A stretch of DNA of 64,000 nt, from assembly GCA_019022495.1 (NCBI GenBank), contig JAFEKR010000002.1:1364001-1428000 (forward strand), in the 5' to 3' direction. The DNA comes from Epichloe hybrida. Taxonomy: Eukaryota; Ascomycota; Sordariomycetes; Hypocreales; Clavicipitaceae. The translations under genes and the position numbers were made by a program. Within the stretch, counting starts at the first letter, position 1; each line of letters begins with the position of its first letter. The notes under the pieces were generated by a model. The model saw nothing but the letters and a program-made list of their open reading frames with translations, made no database searches and was not told the origin of the DNA. Below, piece by piece: positions 1 to 9,826 of the stretch.

Positions 1-572
1 TTGGCCTCGGCGTTGGACTTGACTCGCTTCAGGAAGTCCTCGCGGGATCGAGAGGGCTGAATGTGCTCGACTCGGACGTTGATGCGCTTCTCGATGTATC
101 GGTGCCACACCTTCTTGTAAATGATGACACCAACGGAGCTCTTGGTGACGTTGTTTACAACGCCGGTCTTTCCGTGGTAGACCTTGTAGGGCATACTGTA
201 CACTCAATTCTCAGCATTTTTGCATCTCTTCCTCAGAGCAATTGGGACCCTCGTTCCAACTTGCCCTGCCAAATTATGGCAAAAAGTTCTTACCCCTGCT
301 GAACGGCACCATTGACCTTGATGTCAACGATATCGCCAACACTATAACGTCCAAAATCAGTTTCCTAACCCGAAATTTTCTGATCGCACGGCAAATCTAG
401 GTCGAGTGTACGAACCGGTACGTCTTCAAGTACGTGTTCAGGGCGATCATGCCCTTCTGGCGGAAGTTGCGGCTGAAGGCATACTATTTCGACATTAGCT
501 TTTGTCGCATATCGATGATCGTAGACATGTACGCACGCGGGTGCCCGCTCGCTTTCCGTAAGAGTGACCCAT
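1..572 (-). CDS. rpl21: 60S ribosomal protein eL21 (partial, C-terminus beyond left edge)
   Basis: Component of the large cytosolic ribosomal subunit. Exons read on the minus strand: 572-537 (ATG at 572-570, reading [12 protein letters not shown]), 483-416 ([20 protein letters not shown]), 341-294 ([15 protein letters not shown]) and 195-1 (begins [12 protein letters not shown]). Introns are 484-536, 342-415 and 196-293, with GTGCGT, GTTCGT and GTAAGA donors and AG acceptors; the frame stays open across all junctions. The order of conserved blocks ([16 protein letters not shown], GMPYKx[30 protein letters not shown]) is diagnostic of eL21. About 115 of the usual ~160 residues lie in the window; the C-terminal exon runs off the left end. 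It is transcribed away from rps9, sharing a 392-bp promoter. Several introns near the start codon are normal for fungal ribosomal protein genes. Confidence 0.95.
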
Positions 573-964
573 CTCGTCTTATTTGGCGAACAATGGGTTC
601 GTGATCGAGAATTAGCGAAGGTGTACTGGCGAGCCTCCGCTTGTGGGTGCGTCGAATTTGCGGGTTGGTTGTGCGAGCGGCAGATTAGATAATCAGTTCT
701 TTTTTTCTGGTCCGCTAATCGCAAACTAGGGCTCGATTGTGGGTTGTGCAGTTTCTGCATCCGAATTACTTAGGGTTTAACAGCTCTGTGTTCACGTGAT
801 GTAAAGACGCGCTTGGCGAAATTTACCCCCCCACAATCCGAAAGATTTCCAGTTTTGTGTGCACCTCTAATCCATCCTCAGCCATCACCATAGGAGCAAG
901 TCAAGTGAGTCTGAACAACCCCAAAGATAACGTTCTGATCGCAATCGTTAACAGTTCAATCAGG
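573..964. promoter_or_regulatory. Shared divergent promoter of two ribosomal protein genes
   Basis: This 392-bp stretch separates the eL21 start (572, minus) from the Rps9 start (965, plus), so it must hold both promoters and both 5' leaders. Two sites stand out: TTAGGGTTT at 770-778, which matches the Tbf1-type element (AACCCTAA on the other strand), and the perfect E-box palindrome TCACGTGA at 792-799, which matches a Cbf1-type site. The pairing of Tbf1 and Cbf1 sites at ribosomal protein promoters is known in Candida albicans; its use here is inferred. Confidence 0.6.
905..963 (+). other. Possible 5'-UTR intron of rps9
   Basis: A strong GTGAGT donor at 905 is followed by CTGAT- and GTTAAC-like branch sites and a TCAATCAG acceptor ending at 963, directly before the ATG at 965. 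This would remove a 59-bp leader intron. It is predicted only from splice signals. Confidence 0.35.
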
Positions 965-1679
965 ATGCCTCCACGCGCTCATTCCAAGACTTCCCGTGTA
1001 CCTCGTAGACCTTTCGAGTCTGCTCGATTGTCAGTACCACCGGCCACTGAACATGAGCTTGACTCTGTTTAAGTCGATTGTGACGAATACTGACCTATTT
1101 ATGCATCAGGGACTCTGAGTTGAAGCTCGTTGGCGAGTATGGCCTCCGAAATAAGCGTGAGGTCTGGAGAGTCGGTCTGACTCTGTCCAAGATTCGTCGT
1201 GCTGCTCGGTACGACCCCTCAGGTAGTCTCCGTGAGATGATGAATTTGTGACTAACTACTCGCGTAGTCAGCTCTTGACCCTTGACGAAAAGGACCCCAA
1301 GCGTCTCTTTGAAGGCAATGCCCTCATTCGCCGTCTCGTCCGCGTTGGTGTCCTCGACGAGTCCCGCATGAAGCTCGATTACGTGCTTGCCCTGAAGATC
1401 GAGGATTTCTTGGAGCGCCGCCTTCAGACTTGCGTCTTCAAGCTCGGTCTTGCCAAAACTATCCACCATGCCCGTATCCTCATCCGCCAGCGCCACATCC
1501 GTGTTGGCAAGCAGATCGTCAACGTCCCCTCGTTCATCGTCCGCCTTGACTCCCAGAAGCACATCGACTTCGCTCTGAATTCGCCTCTCGGTAGTGGCCG
1601 TCCCGGTCGTGTCCGCAGAAAGAAGGCCAAGGCCGCCGAGGGTGGTGCTGATGGCGAGGAGGAAGAGGATGACGAGTAG
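965..1679 (+). CDS. rps9: 40S ribosomal protein S9 (uS4)
   Basis: Primary-binding protein of the small subunit that contacts 18S rRNA and helps decoding accuracy. Exons are 965-1029, 1110-1208 and 1268-1679; introns 1030-1109 (GTCAGT donor, CAG acceptor) and 1209-1267 (GTACGA donor, TAG acceptor). The spliced protein begins [20 protein letters not shown] and continues through [20 protein letters not shown], the S4 RNA-binding core ([36 protein letters not shown]) and a short acidic tail after [14 protein letters not shown]. Length is about 190 residues, as expected. The ATG at 965 is chosen because it gives the conserved N-terminus directly upstream of the first intron. It diverges from eL21. 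Confidence 0.96.
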
Positions 1680-2061
1680 ATGCATTAGCCATGTCACGAT
1701 GGTTCTCCGATATGTATGGAAATAGTTGATTCGGCAATACCGCTCATGGGATGGAATATTCTCGTCATAGCTTGAGGCGTTGGCCAAAGGAAAAAAAATG
1801 GATTGATTTTGACCAACATCAAGTATGTAAAAACTTGCCCGACGTGCTTCAATGTCTCTTTTGTAATTTGTAGAATGTGGTGGAACTATCGTCAACAGTA
1901 CTTTGAATACGTAGTAAACGCGGCTACCAAAACAGGTGGTCCAAACAAAGAGACTTCGTCATCTGCATATTTCACAGAACGACACAGAAGGACATGTTAA
2001 AGTAATGCCCCCGTGTGAACCAGACAAAACTTATTTTACGTTTGTATTTTACAACGTGTTA
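1680..2061. other. Convergent 3' region between rps9 and slu7
   Basis: This 382-bp stretch between two stop codons of converging genes must carry both 3' UTRs and polyadenylation signals. A short A-rich run (1791-1798) is present. I see no further gene or repeat. Confidence 0.6.
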
Positions 2062-3450
2062 CTAGCTTAACAGTTTATCTTGACCAAGCAATTTCGCCAT
2101 CGGATCATCTGCAGCAGCTCTTTTTCTGCGATACTCATCCAGCTCTGCCTCTGAAACACCGTTCATCATTTCTTCGCGTGAGCGCTTCTTCGCAGTTGCG
2201 TCGCCGGTTTCTCTCTTGGCCAATTCTTCCCCCTGGGGCGGCGAGATCTGCCCATCCGCAGCTTCAATCAGATTAGCACCCGTTCTCTGCCTTTCTGCCG
2301 CTTCCCAAGCTTCTCTGCCTTCCTCCCCCGTACAGTAACTATTCTTCAAGAGGGAGTGACAACATGCGTATCCCCACTTGAAATTGGACCACCAGCTACC
2401 CCAAATTGAAGTGTGATTGTTGATCAAAATATCCTCCGGGTATTTCGACTTTGCAGCTTTTTGTGGTGCTCCCTTTATCAGGCCCGCCTCATCGTATTCC
2501 ACATATGTTTCCGATTCGGCGATCATCATGCTCCGCAAAGCAGCGGGCATGGATTTCTGAGCCTCCCCACCATATTTTTCCAACAACTGTTTCTCACGCT
2601 CTGCTCGTTCTCGTTCGGCCTCTTCTTGCTCTTTCCTACGATAAAAGGCACCGGCAGTCGGGTTCGCTTGCAAATGCTGTGTTGTATCGCCACTCCTTTC
2701 TTGTGCCTCCCATGCATATCGCTGCGCGCTTTCGAAGTCTCTTGCCTCGCCTGATGATCGCATAAAACCTTCCTCTGCGTAAAGCTCCGCAGCTTTACCG
2801 CCAGTAGCCCCTCCGTCGACTAGCGATCGTGTCTTTGGGTCATATTTCGCGGATTCTAAATCAAGGTTGAGGAGATACTTCGCCGTATCTTCTCGTATTC
2901 GCAATTGTCGAGTTGCTGTGCTTTGATGCTTGCTCATATCATTCTCCTCTGCATACTTGTCTCCATCTTCGGCATCATCTTCCCCATTCTGCGCCTTTAA
3001 CGATTGTTTCCGAAGTTCCTCCATTTGATTAAAGTCGTCGACCACATTGCGGTATTCTTTCGAGTCGTAGCCGTTCCACCGGTCGCGCTTCGCATCCCAG
3101 CCCATCCTGACATCTTGTATTACCTCGTCTGCTTGAATTTCTTTCCCCGTCCACTTTGCCCCCTTAGCTCTGGGGCGGCTTAAGCAATCTTTGGCCTTGT
3201 GTGTCATTGCGCCGCAATTTTCGCACGCGCCTTTGCGGTACTTGGTAGCAGCAGGGCCGGCTTTCCTTCCACGATCGTACCATGCTGTTGAATCATTCTT
3301 CTCTTCTCGCCGTTGATGCTTCAGGTAATCGTTGTCTTCACCATCTTCGCCAGCATAAAATGGCTTTTTGCTGATGAACGAGGGGATGTAGATGTTCTCC
3401 TCCTTATTTGCGGCGCCTGGTTCAGGCTTTCGAGGTGGAGCAGGTGGCAT
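2062..3450 (-). CDS. slu7: Pre-mRNA-splicing factor SLU7
   Basis: Second-step splicing factor that helps choose the 3' splice site, acting in the spliceosome. The frame is uninterrupted, 462 aa. The ATG at 3450-3448 ([20 protein letters not shown]) is preferred over upstream non-ATG codons because it gives the usual SLU7 N-terminus followed by [17 protein letters not shown] zinc knuckle is visible as C76, C79, H84, C89 ([14 protein letters not shown]). The central [12 protein letters not shown] and the C-terminal [11 protein letters not shown] and KWGYACCHS blocks are family signatures. Length lies between S. pombe (~400 aa) and human (586 aa). It diverges from REV3 with a 377-bp gap. Confidence 0.95.
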   Translation of the reverse strand: MPPAPPRKPEPGAANKEENIYIPSFISKKPFYAGEDGEDNDYLKHQRREEKNDSTAWYDRGRKAGPAATKYRKGACENCGAMTHKAKDCLSRPRAKGAKWTGKEIQADEVIQDVRMGWDAKRDRWNGYDSKEYRNVVDDFNQMEELRKQSLKAQNGEDDAEDGDKYAEENDMSKHQSTATRQLRIREDTAKYLLNLDLESAKYDPKTRSLVDGGATGGKAAELYAEEGFMRSSGEARDFESAQRYAWEAQERSGDTTQHLQANPTAGAFYRRKEQEEAERERAEREKQLLEKYGGEAQKSMPAALRSMMIAESETYVEYDEAGLIKGAPQKAAKSKYPEDILINNHTSIWGSWWSNFKWGYACCHSLLKNSYCTGEEGREAWEAAERQRTGANLIEAADGQISPPQGEELAKRETGDATAKKRSREEMMNGVSEAELDEYRRKRAAADDPMAKLLGQDKLLS

Positions 3451-3827
3451 TCTGATAACCAGAAGGGATGAGCGCGGGAAAATAAACGTTTGTCGTTGTA
3501 CCTCGTAGGTAATGAGTAAATGTGACCTAAACCATTGCGCTGAGTAGGTCAGAACGATGGGAAATTTGGTGTTTGTACGGAGTATGGCTGCGCATGTCAT
3601 TACATAACTTCAAGGGGTGGAGAACGTCTCTTATCGCCACGTGACGGCGCGATTCCAGGCGTCAAGAGCGCCACGCGATGGGCGCGTGAGTTATTAGCGT
3701 CAACAAAGGCTGAGACTTAACCTCCTCCCTCTTGGCTCTAATCAAGATGCTCTTCATGATCCATCACCGAGACGGGAATCAAATCGGCGATCCAACTGGA
3801 AATAATGAAATTTCATGATGAAGAAGC
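3451..3827. promoter_or_regulatory. Divergent promoter between slu7 and rev3
   Basis: The 377-bp gap separates two oppositely oriented start codons and so must serve both. It contains an E-box CACGTGAC at 3638-3645 and one TACGGAGTA nonamer at 3576-3584, the leftmost copy I see of the dispersed motif. No other structure is evident. Confidence 0.5.
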
Positions 3828-6800
3828 ATGAGTTTGTTTCGAGTCAGGCTGAACTGCATCGATCACTACCAAGCCAGCCCCACTCGTTATGATCCTCAGC
3901 TTCGCAATGATGTTCGGGCCTCACAGATAGGCAAAGGTCCCAAGGTTCCCGTGGTTCGAATATTTGGGTCTACCGAGACGGGGCAAAAAGTCTGTGCTCA
4001 TGTTCATGGGGCATTTCCGTACTTATATGTCGAGTATGATGGGCAGCTGGCATCTGATGAAGGTATGCTACTGTGTTTCGCAGAGCTAGCGTATGATCTG
4101 AGCTAACGAACTATGACAGTTGGAGCCTATATTTACCGCCTGCACCTCTCAATAGATCATGCTCTGGCAGTCAGCTACAGGCGAGATCAGTCTGGAGACA
4201 GTGCGAAGTTTGTGGCGCGGATAACTCTGGTTAAGGGGATCCCGTTTTACGGCTTTCATGTTGGATATCGGCTCTTCCTCAAGATCTACATGTTCAATCC
4301 TATTGTCATGACACGATTGGCCGATCTTCTTCAACAGGGCGTGATTATGAAACGGAAATTTCAGCCGTACGAGGCTCATTTGCAATACCTTCTGCAGTTC
4401 ATGGTTGATTACAACTTGTATGGATGTGATTACCTCGACTCTTCTAAAACGGCTTTCCGTGCCCCCGTTCCTGAACATGATATCTCCTCAAATTCCCCGC
4501 ATCTCTGGCATAGTCAATCAGTTCTCGGGGAGCACATCACGGATGACCCTTCCTTACCTCGTGGTAGCCACTGCTCCATCGAAGTGGACATTTGTGTACA
4601 GCATATTCTCAATCGAAAAATAGTCCAAGAGCGGCCACTTCACCATGATTTCTCCGAACGCAATGCTCCCATTCCAGGGGATCTGAAACTGGTACACAGT
4701 ATGGCAGGGCTGTGGAAAGATGAGACTAAGCGGCGCCAGAGGCAACTGTCGAAAGCCTTTCAGGGTCAAAGTCCCTTCCCACCCGAGGTAATGGTTACAA
4801 TGTCTGCTGATACAAGGCAAACCCATCCACAAGGTTGGATCCATGAACAGGAGTACAGGGATGAGATCAAGAACCTGATAGAGTCGGAGTTGTCCAGCCT
4901 TGCCGATCAAAAACCAGACTTTGACGAATTTGCAAAGTCAATTGACCCTAATGGAGAGGTGAATACATCTCTTCAGTCAGTCGAGGACTTGTATCCTAAT
5001 AGTCTCATGCCAGTGCTTGGTCTACCCTCAATCATGACACAATCTACCGCCGAATCAGCCAGCAGTATCGAGGTCGATGAGAAAAGGATTATACAAGAGC
5101 TGGCAGTAGACGACGAGAGTTTCTTTCCTGAAGATTCGGATGAAGAAGCCCTAAGGGATCTCATTCAGACACAAAATGACGATGAGACAAAGAGGACTGA
5201 AGGAATTTATAACGATTCATTGAAGCCAGCAACAGGTGACGCGGATCGTGGTCTTGTTCCTGAGTCGCCCACGCTCTCATCACAACTCATTCCTGGCCTT
5301 GGTCTGAGCATATTAAAAACAGGAGTGTTTCCTATCGTGCCTGTCTCTCAAGAGCTTCTGGACTTCGCTGAGGACGAGGGCCTGGTAGGACGGGCCCCCA
5401 AGGCTGAGGCACGACACTCACTTCAGAAACTAGGCTTAAAACGCCAGAGCTCAGGAATGTCGGTAAAGAGTAGTCCCCAGAAGCGATTGAAGTACCGAAT
5501 TCACTCGAATTCACCAAATAGTGAGGTAATTTCGGATCAATTGAAAGCATCATCTCAGCAAAACGAGGACAAGTCCTCGGAAGAGGAAGGCTTCAAGTCG
5601 GTCTTCCGAAAGGATGATCAATTATCCGACATCGCAGATGCCTCTAAAACTTCGAGCGAGATTTTGACGTGTTCCGTTGTCAAGGATCAGAACGATCTAC
5701 CATGTAATTTACATCTTAGCCAACGTTCATCGCTCGTATCGTCATGGCAAAGTTTACCCAGCAAGCCAGCGAAAATTGTATCTTTCAGCCCGACCGTAAG
5801 GCAGTCTAATGGCAAATTGGAAGACTCGAACAAGATGGGTCTTTCTCCAAGGTTAGCTTCTAGCCCCTGTGAGCAAGATGACGAGGCAACCAAAATCCAA
5901 CGAGCTATTGGCGAAGCTATTTCGAAGCCATACCTAATCTTTTCAAGTGTGCCGCCAACGCCCAATCAGAGCCAGGCCATGGAAGATATTAGCCGTCCCA
6001 ATGTCATTTATCAAGATGCCTTTTACAGCAAGGAAAAAGATGTCCCGGAACGAAACCGAGAGTATGCAGGCCGCGAGTTCCGGCTTGAGGGCAACACCGT
6101 TCCATTCCTACCTGATTTCGATATCGACGGCTCATCCGCTGCTAGTCACGCAATAAGAGCAGACGTTACACATGAAAGACTAGTTTTGCAAGAAAAGCAG
6201 GATCAACAACGACGACACTGCTCCTGGCGCAGTTGGGAATTTGCTACATTGCCCCCAACGTGTCAGGAGGTTATGCAATGGTTGGAGCACAAAAACTGGA
6301 GGCAAAAGGCAATCAAAACTGCATCTCAAAGAATACTGTCCACCCCCAAAGCTTGGAAGTCCCAGATCGATGGACCAACGCCCAAAAACAAGCACGGCTT
6401 CAAATACACTCAAAGAGCAAAATCAACCAGTGTTGAACACGAGGTACAATACATGAGCACCCTGAGCCTTGAAATCCACGTCAACACGAGAGGCAAATAT
6501 GTGCCCAACCCCGAAGAAGACGAAGTTCAATGTATATTCTGGGCCTGCAAGTCTGATGAGGTGATGAGACATAGTCAACACCCCTCCAATGCAGTCGAAA
6601 CAGGCATTATTGTACTTTCCCCAGGTGGAAGCCTTGGCCGCATGATGCAAAAGCCAACGAGCACTGAGGTCGTTGAAGAGCCTTCCGAACTAGACTTGAT
6701 TGTTCGAATGGTTGAGGTTGTCAGAACATACGATCCTGATGTTTTGACCGGATACGAGGTACACGGCAGTTCTTGGGGTTACCTAATCGAGCGGGCGAGG

Positions 6801-8978
6801 TTCAAATACGACTACAACTTATGCGATGAATTTTCACGCATGAAGACCGACTCACATGGGCGTTTTGGGAAACAAAGCGACCGCTGGGGCTTCAATACGA
6901 CATCTACAATTCGTGTGACTGGGCGGCACATGATCAATATTTGGAGAGCGATGCGAGGCGAATTGAATCTTCTTCAGTATACCCTTGAAAACGTGGCCTG
7001 GCACTTGCTTCATCGTCGCGTACCGCATTATTCTTGGAAGACATTGACTACCTGGTACAAGACCGGCAAGGCGTCTGATCTGAGCAAGCTGGTGGGCCAT
7101 TATATGTCACGCACAATGATGGACATCGAGATCCTCGAGACCAACGAGCTTATCGCGAGAACGAGTGAACAAGCTCGACTGCTTGGAGTTGACTTCTTTT
7201 CCGTCTTCTCTCGTGGGTCACAATTCAAGGTTGAGTCTATCATGTTCCGTATCGCGAAACCCGAGAACTTCATGCTTGTATCCCCGAGCCGCAAGCAAGT
7301 CGGTGGTCAAAATGCACTTGAATGTTTACCGCTGGTGATGGAGCCTCAAAGCGCGTTTTACAACAGCCCACTCTTGGTGCTTGACTTCCAGAGTCTATAC
7401 CCGAGCGTCATGATTGCATACAACTACTGCTACTCAACCTTTCTCGGGCGCATCACCAACTGGCGCGGCACAAGCAAGATGGGGTTTGCGGAATATAAGC
7501 GCCAACAGGGGCTCCTTGCTTTGCTGCAAGACCACATTAACATCGCACCAAATGGCATGATGTATGTCAAGACCAATATTCGAAAGTCGCTGCTCGCGAA
7601 GATGTTGACCGAGATATTGGAGACAAGGGTCATGGTCAAGAGCAGCATGAAAAGGGACAAAGACGACAAGGTGTTACAGCAACTGCTCAACAACCGTCAG
7701 CTCGCTCTAAAGCTCCTGGCCAACGTCACATACGGATACACATCCGCCTCATTTTCAGGACGAATGCCGTGCTCGGAGATTGCAGACAGCATCGTCCAGA
7801 CAGGTCGGGAGACTCTCGAGCGTGCCACAGCCTACATCCACTCAGTCGAGCGCTGGGGCGCCGAAGTCGTCTACGGCGACACGGACAGTCTGTTCGTTTA
7901 CCTCAAGGGAAGGACCAAGGACCAAGCTTTCGACATTGGCAACGAGATTGCGAAAGCCATCACCGACATGAACCCACGGCCCATCAAGCTCAAGTTTGAA
8001 AAAGTCTATCACCCATGCGTCCTCCTCGCCAAGAAGCGCTACGTCGGGAACAAGTACGAAAGCAAGGACCAAATCACGCCCGAGTTTGACGCAAAGGGCA
8101 TAGAAACAGTTCGTCGAGACGGCACACCAGCGGAGCAGAAGATTGAAGAAAAAGCCCTCAAGATGCTTTTTGAAACCGCCGACCTCAGCCAAATCAAGGA
8201 ATACTTCCAGAGACAGTGCGACAAGATCATGCGCGGCGCCGTCTCCGTCCAGGACTTCTGCTTCGCGCGAGAGGTACGCCTCGGCACCTACTCGGACAAA
8301 GGAGTACCTCCGGCCGGAGCCCTCATCAGCACAAAGAAGATGCTTCAAGATGGGCGCGCAGAACCCCAGTACGGCGAGCGCGTTCCCTATGTCATCATCA
8401 CGGGCGCCCCCGGCGCACGCTTGATCGATCGAAGCGTCGCCCCCGAGGACTTGCTCGCCAACCCACACTGGCAACTCGACGCAGAGTACTACATCTCCAA
8501 GAACTTGATCCCGCCGCTGGAGCGCATCTTCAACCTCGTCGGCGCAAACGTCAGGCAATGGTACGACGAGATGCCCAAAGTCCAACGGATTCACCAAACG
8601 TCGCATGACCCAGCGTCCAAGAAAATGACGCTAGAATCATACATGCGCTCCACGCACTGCCTCGTATGCAGCTCCAAATTCGCTCCCGAGGGCCACACGC
8701 TCTGTCCGAGTTGCCGTGCCAATACCCCGGCGTCGCTCTTCACCCTCCAGACGAGACTCACCTCTGAGGAGCGCAGCTTCCAAGACATACTGCGCGTTTG
8801 CCGCACTTGCGCGGGCTCAAGCCCCCTTGAGGAAGTTCGGTGTGACAGCAAGGACTGCCCCGTGTTCTGGACGCGTACGAAGCAAAGAATGAAGGTGGTT
8901 GGGATGAGGGCCAAGGCCGGACCCGTGATACGGATGCTGGCCGACACCGACGTTGACCTGGGGTCACTGGAGTGGTGA
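3828..8978 (+). CDS. rev3: DNA polymerase zeta catalytic subunit REV3
   Basis: Family B translesion polymerase that extends from mismatched or damaged termini, with Rev7 and the Pol31/Pol32 subunits. Exons are 3828-4062 and 4120-8978; the 57-bp intron has GTATGC and TATGACAG boundaries and joins SDE to VGAYIYRLHLS. The protein is 1,697 aa: an N-terminal palm-associated domain (to about 210), a long variable disordered middle, then the polymerase core. Motif A is DFQSLYPSVM (~1167-1176), motif B has KLLANVTYGYTSASFSGRMP, and motif C is YGDTDS (1330-1335) with the catalytic aspartates. The C-terminus carries CysA (from C1592, CLVC...CPSC) and CysB (from C1639, CRTC...CDSKDC); CysB is known to bind a 4Fe-4S cluster and accessory subunits. 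All catalytic residues appear intact. Confidence 0.96.
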
Positions 8979-9826
8979 ACTTTTTCCCCCTCTGTTTCAC
9001 GGGATCGAAGCTGATGGAGGAGGTTCTTGTAGTTTGATTGAGACTGCACTACGGCATGGTTGATTTCCCATATACATCGACAGCTCCTTGACACGTGCTC
9101 CCGAATTGCGAAACAGTAGAGATGACGCTCTTGAATATTATTCACTCATTCTACCATGGACCATTGTCATGATGAATGTTATCTCGAGATGACGAACCGT
9201 CGAGACACTACACTGACTTGTCAGTCAATATATATCTGCCACTTTTTCTCTTTTGGTATATGTGCCTTGTAAAGTTGGTCAATGTTCACCTGGCTAGGTA
9301 TAGCCGGCATCTCGTGTGTACAAGGAATACTTGCATCAGGTCCAATATTTTACGAGTACCCATCGGAGAAATTACAAAAAAAAAATTATTGAAAATTCAA
9401 TTGGTATATGTACAGTCAATGGTATATACACAAAACGATCAAATATTGTGCCAGGGCGAGACCAAACAGCGTGAGTGTCACCAGGCTCTGAAAGTGGACT
9501 GCAGGTGATTGATTTTATGCCCATGCTATCACAACTCCGTGCGCCTGCGCCGTGAAACCCCCCCCCCCCCCTAATGAAATAGAATAAAGAAAAGACAAAA
9601 GTTGCTATTGTAATTTCGTCGGCCCGAGGTTTTTCAGAAAACCAGGACATGAGCGGTTCTTCAAGCATCGAGCATCAAGTTCATTCATCCACCATGGTCA
9701 TCTTTTTGTCATATTGCTTTGTCCCCCGCAGGAACAGACAGACATTGTTGCCATCATCTCATTTGCTCGACTTCAATAGGGGCAATAACAGGACGTGGCG
9801 GCGCTACAGCCTCGTTGCCGCCATTG
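8979..9826. other. Convergent intergenic region with a 14-C run
   Basis: This 848-bp stretch between the rev3 and nvj2 stop codons must hold both 3' UTRs. It contains an uninterrupted run of 14 C residues at 9558-9571 and several A-runs. I see no protein-coding signal. Confidence 0.5.

Noticed and set aside
7842..8606. 254-codon minus-strand open frame
   Set aside because: It lies wholly antisense to the REV3 polymerase core and C-terminus, whose motifs are intact; the frame is a mirror of biased codon use.
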